NCBI RefSeq assembly: GCF_900169485.1
Contig: NZ_LT821227.1
Coordinates: 992,001-1,056,000 of the forward strand
Length of the DNA stretch: 64,000 bases
DNA from: Phoenicibacter congonensis
Lineage (GTDB): Bacteria > Actinomycetota > Coriobacteriia > Coriobacteriales > Eggerthellaceae
Direction of reading: 5' to 3'
Shown piece by piece: positions 51,097 through 61,656 of this stretch. Within the stretch, counting starts at the first letter, position 1. Each line of letters opens with the position of its first letter. A program made the position numbers and the translations under genes. The notes under the pieces are model-generated. The model searched no databases. It was given only the letters and a program-made list of their open reading frames with translations, and was not told the origin of the DNA.

Positions 51097-52935
51097 TCAT
51101 TCTTCAAATTGTGAGTTATATAACTCAGCATATTTGCCATCTTTCTTCAGCAATTTTTCATGAGTTCCACTCTCTACAATTTCTCCTTGACTCATTACCA
51201 GAATAAGATTTGCATTTTTAATTGTTGAAAGGCGGTGAGCAATTACAAAAGAAGTTCTTCCGCTCATTAATTTATCCATTGCATTTTCAATTAGTTGCTC
51301 AGTGCGTGTGTCAATTGAACTTGTTGCTTCGTCTAGAATAAGCATTGATGCGTTGCGAATCATTGCTCGAGCAATGGTAATTAATTGTTTTTGCCCAGCA
51401 GAAAGTGATTCGGTTCCATTCAAAACCGTGTTGTAACCGTTTGGAAGTGTCGTTATGTAGTGATGCAGACCAACAGCTTTGCAAGCATCGATTACCTGTT
51501 TATCGGTAACATTTTGTTCGCAATATATAATGTTTTCTTTAATCGTCCCGTCGAATATCCAAGTGTCTTGCAAAACCATACAAAACTGATTATGAACTGA
51601 AGCTCTTGTCATTTTAGTTGTCGGAATTCCGTCAATTTTAATGGAACCATCATTTAACTCATAGAATCTCATCAACAAATTCACGAGCGTTGTTTTACCA
51701 GCACCTGTTGGACCCACAATTGCAATTTTTTGTCCTGGTCTTGCTACTGCTGAAAAATCTTTGATAATAATCTTTTCTGGTTTATAACCAAATTTAACAT
51801 GATCAAATTCAACTTCGCCTTTTGCATAGTCGATAGCTACGGAGTTTGAATCGTCGGGCTGTATTTCTTCTTGTTCAAGAAGCTCTGAAATGCGTTCTGT
51901 TGCAGCAGCTGCACTTTGAAGCGATGTTATAGCTTGGGCAATTTGACTTAAAGGCTCAGTAAACTGTCGCACATAAATCATAAATGCGACTACCACACCA
52001 AATGAGATGATGTGATTTAGCGTGAGTACAGCCCCCAGAATGCACACAACGACATAACCAAAATTCCCTACAAAACCCATCAAGGGTTGCATGAGGCCAC
52101 TCAAGAATTGCGACTTCCATGCATTTTCAAATAGACGCTCGTTTGTCTTTACAAACTCTTCTTTTGATACAGATTCAGCATTACAGGCATGGACCACAGT
52201 GTGCCCTGCGTAGGTTTCTTCAATAATTCCATTGAGTTTACCAAGTTCTTCCTGCTGTTCATTGAAATATTTTTGAGAATGAGAAACTATTCCAAAAACG
52301 ATAAAAAAACCAATCAGAGATGAAAGCACAGCTGCAATTGCCATTGTCCAGTTTGTAATGAACATAAAAACCACAGATCCAACAAGTAAAGCAAGCGCGC
52401 TAATTAATGTGCCGAGACTTTGGTTTAGAGTTGTCCCAATTATGTCAGAGTCATTAGCAATTCGAGACATTATGTTCCCAGTTGTTGTTGTGTCAAAATA
52501 GCTGAGAGGAACGTTATTAACTTTTTTGCATAAATTAGATCGAAGTTTTTTTGTAATGTTTTGACTGGCATGAGCCATGAGTAAATTAGATGAGAAGTTA
52601 AAAATCCAGCCTAATATATAAAGAAACAACAGGAAAACTGCAATTCTTAATACTGCTTCTACATCAATCGTTGCGCTCAAGCCCTGGGTCACAATGTCAG
52701 TAATTTTTGAAAGCTGACTTGGGCCGTAGACTCTTGTCATTTGACCACCGATTGATAATATTCCTGCCACAATGATTATTGGCAACCAGGCTTTAGAAAA
52801 ACCGCACAATTTAACTATTGCATCACAAAAGTTTTTTGGCTTTTCTCCCCCTATTATTTTTTGACCTCTTGGCCCAAAACCACCTGGTTTTTGTTGTAGC
52901 CGAGGAGAATTCTGACTGTTATTTTCATCTTGCAT
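51097..52935 (-). CDS. ABC exporter, half-transporter B
   Basis: A 612-residue type IV ABC exporter subunit with a Pro/Gln/Gly-rich N-terminus, six membrane helices and a nucleotide-binding domain. Walker A is GPTGAGKT, the signature is LSAGQKQL and Walker B LILDEATSSID, with the H-loop AHRLSTIKNA. It overlaps the other half-transporter by 11 bp, so the two form a heterodimer as in MdlAB/LmrCD-type multidrug or peptide exporters. The substrate cannot be told. Confidence 0.92.
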   Translation of the reverse strand: MQDENNSQNSPRLQQKPGGFGPRGQKIIGGEKPKNFCDAIVKLCGFSKAWLPIIIVAGILSIGGQMTRVYGPSQLSKITDIVTQGLSATIDVEAVLRIAVFLLFLYILGWIFNFSSNLLMAHASQNITKKLRSNLCKKVNNVPLSYFDTTTTGNIMSRIANDSDIIGTTLNQSLGTLISALALLVGSVVFMFITNWTMAIAAVLSSLIGFFIVFGIVSHSQKYFNEQQEELGKLNGIIEETYAGHTVVHACNAESVSKEEFVKTNERLFENAWKSQFLSGLMQPLMGFVGNFGYVVVCILGAVLTLNHIISFGVVVAFMIYVRQFTEPLSQIAQAITSLQSAAAATERISELLEQEEIQPDDSNSVAIDYAKGEVEFDHVKFGYKPEKIIIKDFSAVARPGQKIAIVGPTGAGKTTLVNLLMRFYELNDGSIKIDGIPTTKMTRASVHNQFCMVLQDTWIFDGTIKENIIYCEQNVTDKQVIDACKAVGLHHYITTLPNGYNTVLNGTESLSAGQKQLITIARAMIRNASMLILDEATSSIDTRTEQLIENAMDKLMSGRTSFVIAHRLSTIKNANLILVMSQGEIVESGTHEKLLKKDGKYAELYNSQFEE

Positions 52936-54685
52936 TTTTCAACTCTTCTTCAGATAACTGGGATTCCGCAATTTCACGGTATACTTTGCAAGTTTTTAAA
53001 AGTTCTGAATGTTTTCCATGTCCAACAACGTGGCCATCGTCAATTACTAGAATTTGATCGGCATCCATAATAGTCCCAATGCGTTGGGCGACTATTATTC
53101 TCGTAGTACCACCTAACTCTTTAGTCAGAGCTTCCCTAACTGCAGAGTCGGTTTTATAGTCAAGTGCACTGAAAGAATCGTCAAATATGATAATTTCAGG
53201 GTTCTTATAAATTGCACGTGCAATTGATATGCGTTGCCGTTGACCACCTGACAAATTAGAACCGCTCTGTGCAACTTCTGAATTTAATCCCAAATCAAGG
53301 CTTTTAACAAAATCGCTTGCCTGAGAAATCATCAATGCTTTTTCAATTCTGGAGTCATCGACCTGGCCGACTTCGCCATAGATGATGTTAGATTTAATTG
53401 TGCCTTTAAATAGAAATGGCTTTTGTGGAATGTAGCCAACTATTTTCCGTAAAAAATGCTCATCTAATTCGCAAACATTATTTCCATCTACAAGAATTTG
53501 TCCAGACGTGCAGTCAAACAATCGAGGGATTAGTTGAACTAGGGACGATTTTCCAGAACCAGTTGAACCAATTATTGCGACTGTCTCGCCTTTTTTTGCG
53601 ACAAAAGAAATGTTTCGCAACACTGCGTGTTCTGCATCAGGATATTTAAAAGTAACGTTTTTGAATTCCACAGTGCCAGCCATTGCGTCGTCGACTTTTG
53701 TTTTCTTGCCTGAGACAATTGCAATGTTTGTATCAAGTACTTCATTTATTCGTCCTGCAGCTACAAAAGCGCGTGGCCCAATGAAAAAAGCAACAGTAAT
53801 CATCATAAATGACATGATTATTTGCATTGCATATGAAGAAAACACAACCATATCGCTAAATAGTGGCAACCTAGCAGGAACTGATGAATCATTTATGATT
53901 AGGACTCCAATTGTGTAAATTGCAAGAGTTAAACCACTCATTATCATTCCTACAGTTGGGAATAGAAACGACATTGAGCGAGTTGTAAACAGCTGAGTTC
54001 TTGTTAGTTCATTGTTGGCTTGTTCAAATTTATTTTGTTGGTACATTTCTGCATTGTAGGCATGTACAACGCGAATGCCTACAATGTTTTCTCTTGAAGT
54101 CTTGTTTAGGTTATCGGTCAGCTTCTGCATGATTTTAAAACGAGGAATTACAAGGCAGCTAATGGTTACCATCACCATGATTAGGATTATCACAGCTACA
54201 ACAGTTGCAGATGTCCATTGCCAACTTTTGCCAGCAATTTTAAATGCAGCCCATGCAGCCATAATTGGTGCGCGTGCAATTGCTTGTAGGCCCATCGCAA
54301 TAAACATTTGAATCTGCATAACATCGTTTGTAGTGCGTGTAATCAAAGAAGCGTTTGAGAATTTAGAAATCTCTTCCTTTCCAAAATCAATTGTTTTGGA
54401 ATAGACTTTATTACGAAGAGTTTTTGCAAAGCCTGCAGCAACATGTGCGACAGTATAGCCAACAACAATTGTTGTTCCTGCGCTTAATAATGAACAAATA
54501 ATCATTTTGCCGCCTGCATTGAGAACATCGCCAAGCTGTGATCCTTGAGTTTGCACTAGCTGAGTGATTTCTCTCATGTAGTCTGGCAATTTAAGGTCTA
54601 ACCAAACACCCAGAATTACAAAGATAAGAGCTATGACAGCAAAACATCTCTCTTTTTTCGTTGTGTACTTGAGCAGTTTAAACAT
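52925..54685 (-). CDS. ABC exporter, half-transporter A
   Basis: A 586-residue subunit with six membrane helices, Walker A GSTGSGKS, signature LSGGQRQRISIARAI and Walker B IIIFDDSFSALD. The residue after Walker B is Asp (FDD), not the usual catalytic Glu. This is normal for the degenerate site of heterodimeric exporters and fits its pairing with the downstream gene. The H-loop position reads AQRIGT, lacking the usual histidine. Confidence 0.92.
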   Translation of the reverse strand: MFKLLKYTTKKERCFAVIALIFVILGVWLDLKLPDYMREITQLVQTQGSQLGDVLNAGGKMIICSLLSAGTTIVVGYTVAHVAAGFAKTLRNKVYSKTIDFGKEEISKFSNASLITRTTNDVMQIQMFIAMGLQAIARAPIMAAWAAFKIAGKSWQWTSATVVAVIILIMVMVTISCLVIPRFKIMQKLTDNLNKTSRENIVGIRVVHAYNAEMYQQNKFEQANNELTRTQLFTTRSMSFLFPTVGMIMSGLTLAIYTIGVLIINDSSVPARLPLFSDMVVFSSYAMQIIMSFMMITVAFFIGPRAFVAAGRINEVLDTNIAIVSGKKTKVDDAMAGTVEFKNVTFKYPDAEHAVLRNISFVAKKGETVAIIGSTGSGKSSLVQLIPRLFDCTSGQILVDGNNVCELDEHFLRKIVGYIPQKPFLFKGTIKSNIIYGEVGQVDDSRIEKALMISQASDFVKSLDLGLNSEVAQSGSNLSGGQRQRISIARAIYKNPEIIIFDDSFSALDYKTDSAVREALTKELGGTTRIIVAQRIGTIMDADQILVIDDGHVVGHGKHSELLKTCKVYREIAESQLSEEELKNAR

Positions 54686-54725
54686 AAAAAATCGTCTACA
54701 TCAACACTTAAAAATAATTAAATTG

Positions 54726-54766
54726 ATAAAAAGCATCTCTAGCCAACAATTTGTTTTGGCTAGAGA
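54726..54766 (-). terminator. Terminator of the opp operon
   Basis: TCTCTAGCC (54736-54744) and GGCTAGAGA (54758-54766) make a 9-bp stem. On the minus strand it is followed by TGCTTTTTATC. It lies between the oppF stop codon and the ABC exporter gene. Confidence 0.88.
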
Positions 54767-54834
54767 TTACGAATTAATAGATAAATTTAAGGAATACTAA
54801 CGCTTAATTACTATTCCCAAAACACTGTTACTTT

Positions 54835-55791
54835 CTATTCACAGAGATGACAAGATGTGTAATGGCCTGGCGAAACTTCTTTGCGCTCGGGCGCACATGT
54901 TCTGCACTTTTCACTCGCATAAGGACACCTGCCAGCAAAGCGACATCCTGCTGGTGGATCGATTGGACTTGGAACCTGTCCCTCAAGAACAATTCTTTTC
55001 CTACTGCTTTCAATAGACGGATCAGGAATAGGAATTGCAGATATTAGAGCTTTAGTGTATGGGTGCTGCGGATTCGCATAGAGCTCCTCAGCGCTGCATT
55101 CTTCAACTACTTGTCCCATGTACATTACTAATATTCGATCAGAAATGTGTTTAACCATAGACAAGTCGTGAGAAATAAACAGATATGTGAGTCCATTTTT
55201 GTCTCTTAAGTCCATGAGCAAGTTAACGATTTGAGCTTGGATTGAAACATCGAGCGCAGAAATTGGCTCATCACAAAGCAATAACTCAGGCTTTACTGCA
55301 AGAGCTCTAGCAATTCCTATGCGCTGACGCATACCTCCTGAAAATTCATATGGATAGCGGTCCATGCTAGAGGGGTTTAATCCAACTTGTTTCATAAGAA
55401 CTGCAACTTGTTCTCGTCGATCTTCTTGGTTCTTCGCAAGTTTTTGAATGTCAATACCTTCAGCAATTAAATCAAGAACTTTGTTTTTTCCGTCAAGTGA
55501 AGCATAGGGGTCTTGAAACACTGTTTGAACTTCACAACAATACTTCTTTCGTTCTGCACCTTTTAGACTGTGCAAATCTTTTCCTTTGTAAAGACACATG
55601 CCATCAGTTTTTTGATAAAGACCAATTGCACATCTTCCACAAGTTGTTTTACCGCAACCTGACTCCCCTACGATTCCTAGTATTTCGCCACGAGCAACTT
55701 GAAAGCTAACATCATCAACGGCTCTTAAATCTTTTTTGCCGACCTTGAAATATTTCTTTAAGTGTTCTACTTTCAAAACAGGATCAGCCAT
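54835..55791 (-). CDS. oppF: Peptide ABC transporter ATP-binding protein OppF/DppF
   Basis: A 318-residue ATPase. Walker A is GESGCGKTT, the signature [17 protein letters not shown] and Walker B LLLCDEPISALDVSIQ. The C-terminal oligopeptide-transporter extension contains the cysteine-rich CRFAGRCPYASEKCRTCAPE cluster seen in this family. Last gene of the oppABCDF series; its start overlaps the oppD stop by one base. Confidence 0.93.
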   Translation of the reverse strand: MADPVLKVEHLKKYFKVGKKDLRAVDDVSFQVARGEILGIVGESGCGKTTCGRCAIGLYQKTDGMCLYKGKDLHSLKGAERKKYCCEVQTVFQDPYASLDGKNKVLDLIAEGIDIQKLAKNQEDRREQVAVLMKQVGLNPSSMDRYPYEFSGGMRQRIGIARALAVKPELLLCDEPISALDVSIQAQIVNLLMDLRDKNGLTYLFISHDLSMVKHISDRILVMYMGQVVEECSAEELYANPQHPYTKALISAIPIPDPSIESSRKRIVLEGQVPSPIDPPAGCRFAGRCPYASEKCRTCAPERKEVSPGHYTSCHLCE

Positions 55792-56768
55792 TATTTAACC
55801 TCCTGCTGGTGATAACAGGCAACTTTGTGCGTGTTTGTTATATTTTCAAGAGCTGGCATTGTTTTTCTGCATTTGTTATCTGCATAGGGGCAACGCTCAG
55901 CAAAAGGACAACCAGGCTTTTGGCCTATTAATTCTGGTGGAGCTCCATTGATTGTATACAAACGACCCTTCCCCATTTGGTCAAGACGAGGTGAAGCCGA
56001 TAGCAAGCCTTGTGTGTAGGGATGCTTTGGATCGTTAAAGATTTCATCCACATTGCCCTTTTCCATAACATGACCAGCATAAAATACAACTACACTTTGT
56101 GCTAGACCTGCAACCACACCCATGTCATGCGTGATGAGCAAAACACTCATTTTGTTTTGTTCTTTTAGGCGAGATATCAAATCGAGTATTTGAGCTTGGA
56201 TAGTAACGTCAAGTGCCGTTGTTGGCTCATCTGCAATGAGAAGTTTTGGATTGCATGCAAGTGCTGATGCAATCATTACTCTCTGGCGCATTCCACCTGA
56301 AAATTCATGAGGATATCTCTTCATTGCATCTTCAGCATCGGGGATACCTACCATTTTTAATAGTTCAATTGACTTCTCATTTGCCTCTTGTTTTGAGAAT
56401 TTCTTGTGAAAGCTAAAGCACTCCGCAATTTGTTTGCCAATGCGCATAGTTGGATTCATTGCGCTCATTGCATCCTGAAAAATCATTGCTGATGCACTTC
56501 CGCGGTAGTTAATCCATTCAGATTCTGTAAAGTCAAGAATGTTTTGTCCTTTGTAAAGAATCTGACTTCCCTCCTCGCAAACTCCGTTTGTTGCTTCGGT
56601 AAGTCCCATGATTGCGCGAGCAGTTACTGATTTTCCACAACCAGACTCTCCCACCAATGCGACACATTCGTTCTCTTCAATCTCGAATGAGGCATCACTA
56701 ACTGCCTCTACTTTTCCTCGAGTGGTTGAGAAGGTAACATGCAGGTTTTTGATTTCAAAAAGGCTCAT
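55791..56768 (-). CDS. oppD: Peptide ABC transporter ATP-binding protein OppD/DppD
   Basis: A 325-residue ATPase. Walker A is GESGCGKS, the signature [17 protein letters not shown] and Walker [17 protein letters not shown], and the C-terminal cluster is [17 protein letters not shown]. It pairs with OppF to power the OppBC channel. It overlaps oppC by one base at the junction. Confidence 0.93.
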   Translation of the reverse strand: MSLFEIKNLHVTFSTTRGKVEAVSDASFEIEENECVALVGESGCGKSVTARAIMGLTEATNGVCEEGSQILYKGQNILDFTESEWINYRGSASAMIFQDAMSAMNPTMRIGKQIAECFSFHKKFSKQEANEKSIELLKMVGIPDAEDAMKRYPHEFSGGMRQRVMIASALACNPKLLIADEPTTALDVTIQAQILDLISRLKEQNKMSVLLITHDMGVVAGLAQSVVVFYAGHVMEKGNVDEIFNDPKHPYTQGLLSASPRLDQMGKGRLYTINGAPPELIGQKPGCPFAERCPYADNKCRKTMPALENITNTHKVACYHQQEVK

Positions 56769-57589
56769 TAGTTACCTCCAGTGTTTGAACTGAATGAATT
56801 CTTAACACCATTGCTCAAAACATAGAAGCAAAGCACTGCTAAAAGGATGCATAAACCTGGATAAACTGCTAGGTCTGGGTGAGTGAGAATGTATGTTTGA
56901 GCGCCTTGGAGCATGCCACCCCATGATGCATTTGGAATAGTTATGCCAAAACCAAGATAGCTTAGTGAAGACTCTGTCAAAATAGCGTTTGCAATTGCAT
57001 TTGCAGCAGAAACTATAACCAGTGACATAACATTTTTAATAAAGTGTTTAGAAATCAACCATCCTTTGCTTGCGCCAAGGCCTTCAGCGGCTAATATGAA
57101 ATCGCGCTCACGAAGGCTCAAGACTTCAGCTCGAACTATGCGCGCAACTCCCATCCACGAGAAGAAGCCGATCGTTATTACAAGTGTTGAAATTCCTGCG
57201 CTAAGGTAAATGTTTAATGTAATGATTATTAAGAAGCTAGGCACAGACATTAAAATGTCGGCAATTCTCATTAGAAAACCATCCACCATTTTGCTGGAAC
57301 AACCAGCAACAATGCCATAAATCGTGCCAAACACAATCGACACAAGCATTGACAGGAAACCAACAAGCAAAGAAACGCGACCACCATATAACAATCTGGT
57401 GAACACATCTCTGCCAAAATTGTCGGTACCAAGCCAGTGTTCAGGCGATATTGGTAGGAATTTGTGCAAAGGGTCTACCGCATTAGGGTCATATGGCGAC
57501 AGAGGTGCACATATTACACACAAAGTCATCAATATTAAAATTGCGCCACTAATGATAATTGCTTTGCGTGAACTGGAGATTTTTTTCAT
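56768..57589 (-). CDS. oppC: Peptide ABC transporter permease OppC/DppC
   Basis: A 273-residue permease with six helices and the EAA-type loop (VRAEVLSLRERDFILAAEGLGASKGWLISKHFIKNV). The N-terminal LSPYDPNAVDPLHKFLPISPEHWLGTDNFGRDVFTRLLYG-type region is the typical OppC/DppC opening. It overlaps oppB and oppD by one base each, implying tight coupling. Confidence 0.93.
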   Translation of the reverse strand: MKKISSSRKAIIISGAILILMTLCVICAPLSPYDPNAVDPLHKFLPISPEHWLGTDNFGRDVFTRLLYGGRVSLLVGFLSMLVSIVFGTIYGIVAGCSSKMVDGFLMRIADILMSVPSFLIIITLNIYLSAGISTLVITIGFFSWMGVARIVRAEVLSLRERDFILAAEGLGASKGWLISKHFIKNVMSLVIVSAANAIANAILTESSLSYLGFGITIPNASWGGMLQGAQTYILTHPDLAVYPGLCILLAVLCFYVLSNGVKNSFSSNTGGN

Positions 57590-58548
57590 TATTTATCTCC
57601 CTTCATCGCTTTAATGCGTGGGTCTGCAAATGCATAACATACATCAGCAATCAAATTGCCAGCGACGAGAAGCAGACACGAAAGCATTGTAGTTCCCATA
57701 ATCATGTTGTAGTCACGGGCATATATAGCACTCATGCCAGTTGTGCCCAAGCCAGGCCACCCGAAAATTGTCTCAACAATGTAGGCGCCACCAACTAAAC
57801 TTCCTAAACTCATTCCAACAAGTGTAATTAATGGCAAGAGACAGTTTTTCAAAACATGATGACTCAAAATGTATCCCATCTTTGCACCTTTAGAGATGCC
57901 AAACAGAACATATTCTTCGTTCATCTCTCGTATCGTGGCTTCACGAATATATCGTGCATAAATCGAAATTTTTCCTACGCTCAAAACGATTACTGGCAAA
58001 ATTGCGTGTGCACAGAGGTCAAAAAAGTTATCGACACCTGTGGTTCTCATTCCAGAACTCGGAAGAAGCCCGAGTTTAAGCGAGAAAATTACAATAAGCA
58101 TAATTGCAAACCAAAATGACGGTATGGAGATTGCAATATAGTGTATTGCATTCATAACTTTGTCAAATATTGAGCCTCGATATCGACCAGCAAGCAATCC
58201 TAATGGGACAGCCATAAGAACAGAAAAAATAATCGATGCACCCATAAGCCCAACAGTTGCAGGAAGTTTTGCAACAATTAGTGGCCAAACTTCTGTGTGG
58301 CTGCTTGTTGAATCTCCAAAATCACCTTGAGCGACTTTTACTAGCCAACGTCCATACTGGACGATGACTGGATCGTTGTAGCCTAAATCAGTTTTTAGTT
58401 GCTCATATTCTTCGTCTGTCATATCAACAGTTCTATATTGCTGTGCAGGATCACCTGGAGCCATATACACAAGCAAAAAAGAGAATATCGAAACAACAAA
58501 AACTACAGGAATTGCAAATGCAATTCTCTTTAATATGTAGTTCCTCAT
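57589..58548 (-). CDS. oppB: Peptide ABC transporter permease OppB/DppB
   Basis: A 319-residue permease with an N-terminal helix, a periplasmic insert with a YMAPGDPAQQYR-type motif, five further helices, and the EAA loop (YIREATIREMNEEYVLFGISKGAKMGYILSHHVLKN). It starts 95 bp after oppA, with a strong stem-loop in between. It forms the import pore with OppC. Confidence 0.93.
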   Translation of the reverse strand: MRNYILKRIAFAIPVVFVVSIFSFLLVYMAPGDPAQQYRTVDMTDEEYEQLKTDLGYNDPVIVQYGRWLVKVAQGDFGDSTSSHTEVWPLIVAKLPATVGLMGASIIFSVLMAVPLGLLAGRYRGSIFDKVMNAIHYIAISIPSFWFAIMLIVIFSLKLGLLPSSGMRTTGVDNFFDLCAHAILPVIVLSVGKISIYARYIREATIREMNEEYVLFGISKGAKMGYILSHHVLKNCLLPLITLVGMSLGSLVGGAYIVETIFGWPGLGTTGMSAIYARDYNMIMGTTMLSCLLLVAGNLIADVCYAFADPRIKAMKGDK

Positions 58549-58598
58549 AGTTAGGAAAAGGTCCTTCTTTATAGATAAAAAATAAGCAGAAAAGAGGC

Positions 58599-58627
58599 GC
58601 TGGTGGCTTTAATTTGAAGCCACCAGC
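58599..58627 (-). promoter_or_regulatory. Intercistronic stem-loop between oppA and oppB
   Basis: GCTGGTGGCTT and AAGCCACCAGC, a perfect 11-bp inverted repeat with a 7-base loop, follow the oppA stop codon. On the minus strand only a weak pyrimidine stretch follows. Such a structure between a binding protein and its permeases usually stabilises the upstream mRNA or partly ends transcription, giving excess binding protein. Confidence 0.75.
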
Positions 58628-58642
58628 ATTTGAAAAGGGAGG

Positions 58643-60262
58643 TTATTCAGTGAAGTAAACCTTAGTTAGGTCAGAGAGACGATCGCTGTTCTCAAGACCT
58701 GCAAGGTTTTTCTGTGTTGCGCACACATAGTTTGTGTCGCAAACTGGCACACATGACCAGCAATTGTGGAGTTCCTCGATCGCGTCATTTAAAATCTGTT
58801 GACGTTTTGATTGATCCATTTCTTTGTCGAGATCATCCCACATGCTGTTCAATTTTTCAGTTGTGTACATGTTTTTGCCCGACTTAGTGTTGTTAAACAA
58901 TCCAACTGAGCTGCTTGGATCGCCAATCATTTCGTTTGCCATGATTGAAATGTTGAAAGAGTCTGTTGGATAGAAATATGACTTGAAATATGCGGCGGTT
59001 TCCATTGAGTTGATTTGTGCATCAAATCCTACTGCATCAAGCTGACTCTTAATCATTGTGCAAAGTTCTTCTTGTCCAACACGAGCTGAGTTAAAGATGA
59101 TGTTAATCTTGGCCCCTTCAAGATTGTTTTCCTTCATGAGCTTTTTGGCCTCATCAAGGTTCTGAGTGTAGTTCTTAATGTCATCGTTGTAGAACATTGA
59201 ATCTTTTGGACGAATGCTTTTTGCTGAACGTGAGAAAAGCTCGTCACCATATGTTCCATAAACGAGGTCGTCGATGTTCAAAGCGTCAATTACAGCCTTA
59301 CGTTTGTCCATCGAATCGGTGTTAGAAGCATTAGGATTGATCTCCATAAATGTGATGCGACCATCTGGATATGAAACAACGTTATATTTATCGTTGTTTT
59401 TGTAGTTAGCAAGTGTTTCAGAATTGCTGATTGTGAAGAGTGAAAATTCTCCATTTTGGAATGCAATTTCTTGAGTTGAAGCATCGGAAACAACGTTGAC
59501 TTCAAAACCATCAATGTGGCCTTTGTCTCCATAGTAGTTTTCATTTTTGCTGCAAACAAGTTTCTCACCAGTGCTGAATGTGTCAATTTTATATGCGCCA
59601 GAAGTTGCAATTTTGTCATTTGCAGGGCTTGTGTAGACATCTGCTTGATCAACGTCTTTGAAAGTGTGAGCAGGCAGGATGATGAGAGAACCGAGAGCTT
59701 TTCTGAATAGGTTAGAAGAGCGCACAATCGTGAACTCCACTTCTGTGTCACTCGTTTTCTTATATTCACAGAATTTCTTGTCAACTTTGTAGGCTGAGGA
59801 AGTTTGTGGCTTTAGTTGCTCATTTGCAAGCAAATCCATTGTAAAAATAATGTCATCTGAAGTTAATTTTTCTCCGTCACTCCATTTGAGGTCATCACGA
59901 AGAGTGACTGTATATGTTGTTCCGTCGTCGCTGATTTTAATATCTTTGGCTAGTCTGTAGTCTGCAGAACCGTCTACATTAAATTTGCAAAGTGGTGCAA
60001 AAAGGTTTGCAAATACCTGTTTTCCGAGGTCAGTGTCGGAATTGTTGTAGTAGTTTAGAGATGTGATGGGCTCTTCAACAGCATAGACAACTTTGCCACC
60101 TTCTTTGATTTTAGCTTGCACAGCCGCACCAGAACCTGATGTTTTATCGCCAGAGCAACCTGTTGTGATGCCTAGTGCTGCAAGTGCTGCTGCAGCTGCA
60201 CCGATTTTAAAGAAGTCACGACGTGACACTTCTGGACCAACATAATTAAAATTGACTGACAT
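58643..60262 (-). CDS. oppA: Tat-exported peptide-binding lipoprotein OppA
   Basis: A 539-residue family-5 extracellular solute-binding protein. The twin-arginine signal SRRDFFKIG (residues 13-21) leads into an alanine-rich helix and a lipobox ending ITTGC (Cys36). Mature-domain features include VKIKEGGKVVYAVEEPI-like opening text, LRDDLKWSDGEKLTSDDIIFTMD, a typical SBP_bac_5 motif, and NISIMANEMIGDPSS. Tat export of a peptide-binding protein is common in Coriobacteriia. First gene of the oppABCDF set, downstream of the PatB and double-cubane genes. Confidence 0.93.
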   Translation of the reverse strand: MSVNFNYVGPEVSRRDFFKIGAAAAALAALGITTGCSGDKTSGSGAAVQAKIKEGGKVVYAVEEPITSLNYYNNSDTDLGKQVFANLFAPLCKFNVDGSADYRLAKDIKISDDGTTYTVTLRDDLKWSDGEKLTSDDIIFTMDLLANEQLKPQTSSAYKVDKKFCEYKKTSDTEVEFTIVRSSNLFRKALGSLIILPAHTFKDVDQADVYTSPANDKIATSGAYKIDTFSTGEKLVCSKNENYYGDKGHIDGFEVNVVSDASTQEIAFQNGEFSLFTISNSETLANYKNNDKYNVVSYPDGRITFMEINPNASNTDSMDKRKAVIDALNIDDLVYGTYGDELFSRSAKSIRPKDSMFYNDDIKNYTQNLDEAKKLMKENNLEGAKINIIFNSARVGQEELCTMIKSQLDAVGFDAQINSMETAAYFKSYFYPTDSFNISIMANEMIGDPSSSVGLFNNTKSGKNMYTTEKLNSMWDDLDKEMDQSKRQQILNDAIEELHNCWSCVPVCDTNYVCATQKNLAGLENSDRLSDLTKVYFTE

Positions 60263-60425
60263 TTTAATTCCTTTCTAAAGATAGACTTTATGAATCACAA
60301 GCTTTTGCCTGTTAATTCCAATGTTTTGTTATGTTTTATGAGCCCTACAAAAAGTCCCCTCAGACGTTTTAATTAACATCTAAGAAGTAACGAGAACTAA
60401 ACGAGTGCACAAAAAACTTAATGTT

Positions 60426-61625
60426 TTAAATAAAGACGTAATCGCGCAAACGGTTAAAAGCATCGATGACTCGTTCCTTTGGAAGAGCTAAATTCATTCG
60501 CAGGTGGTTTGGACCATAGAATTGGCGACCGTCCTGCCAAACTACTCCGCATTTATAACCTGCAATCTTCACATCTTCAAGTTCACGATGGTGCGAGTTG
60601 CAATATTCTTCACAATCAAGAAACAGCATGTAGGTGCCTTCAGGCTGATGAACGCTAACTCCAGGCAGCTCTTTACGAATGAACTTGCAAGCATATTTCA
60701 CGTTTTCTGTGATGACCTGTCGAAGCTCATCAACCCATTCTGCTCCTTCGTCTGAATATGCACCTATGAGTGCATGCATCGACAGAACGTTCATTGAGTT
60801 GTAATGCGCAAGACTTGCTTGTTTCTTGACTTTTCTGCGAAGAAACTCGTTGTAAATAATGTGATAGGAACCAACTAATCCTGCAAGATTAAAAGTTTTA
60901 GATGGCGCATATAGTCCAACTGTTCTCATTCGAGCATCTTCAGAAATTGACTGAAGTGGAATGTGCTTGTGACCTTTTAAAATGATGTCAGACCAAATTT
61001 CGTCAGAAATAACAGTTAGTTCATATCTGCGGCACATGTCCATGAATTGCTCAAGTTCTTCCCTCTCCCAAACTCGACCTGTTGGATTGTGGGGCGAGCA
61101 GAATACAACGGCTCGTATGTCATTTCTTTTGATTTTGGTTTCCATGTCATAAAAATCCATGCGTGGAATGCCGAGTCGATCTGGTTTCAGTGGGCTAGTT
61201 ACTAACTTGTAACCAGCATTTTTAATTGATCCCGAGAAGCCAATGTATGTTGGAGAGTGAACAAGCACAGCATCTCCCTGGCAACAAACTGCTCCAAGCG
61301 CGCTCATTACACCACCAAGAACACCATTTTCATATCCAATGTGTTCTTTCTCGAGCTCTTGAACGCCATTTCTGTTTTCTTGCCAGTTAATGATTGCATC
61401 AAAATATTCATCGCTTGTTATAAAGTATCCAAATAAAGGATGCTCAAGGCGCTTTTGCATAGCTTCTACAATGGAAGGCGCAGTCGCAAAGTTCATGTCT
61501 GCAACCCACATTGGAATCGAATCAAATCCTTCATCTGGTTGGAATATTGGGAACTTCTCAATGGCGTCAACTGCCATTGCATCTTTTCCAGATCTGTCCC
61601 AAATTGTTGTAAAGTCGTATTTCAT
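60426..61625 (-). CDS. PatB/MalY-type aminotransferase (C-S lyase)
   Basis: A 399-residue fold-type I PLP enzyme of the MalY/PatB cystathionine beta-lyase family. It has the opening FPIFQPDEGFDSIPMWVADMNF, SPHNPTGRVW (about residues 177-186), SDEIW (Asp208) and the PLP lysine Lys243 in YAPSKTFNLAGL. These enzymes cleave the C-S bond of cystathionine or cysteine to pyruvate, ammonia and thiol or sulfide. It lies between the double-cubane reductase and oppA, so it may act on cysteine-containing peptides taken up by Opp. Confidence 0.9.
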   Translation of the reverse strand: MKYDFTTIWDRSGKDAMAVDAIEKFPIFQPDEGFDSIPMWVADMNFATAPSIVEAMQKRLEHPLFGYFITSDEYFDAIINWQENRNGVQELEKEHIGYENGVLGGVMSALGAVCCQGDAVLVHSPTYIGFSGSIKNAGYKLVTSPLKPDRLGIPRMDFYDMETKIKRNDIRAVVFCSPHNPTGRVWEREELEQFMDMCRRYELTVISDEIWSDIILKGHKHIPLQSISEDARMRTVGLYAPSKTFNLAGLVGSYHIIYNEFLRRKVKKQASLAHYNSMNVLSMHALIGAYSDEGAEWVDELRQVITENVKYACKFIRKELPGVSVHQPEGTYMLFLDCEEYCNSHHRELEDVKIAGYKCGVVWQDGRQFYGPNHLRMNLALPKERVIDAFNRLRDYVFI

Positions 61626-61656
61626 TTTTTTCTCTTAAGTGATAAATCTCGAAAAC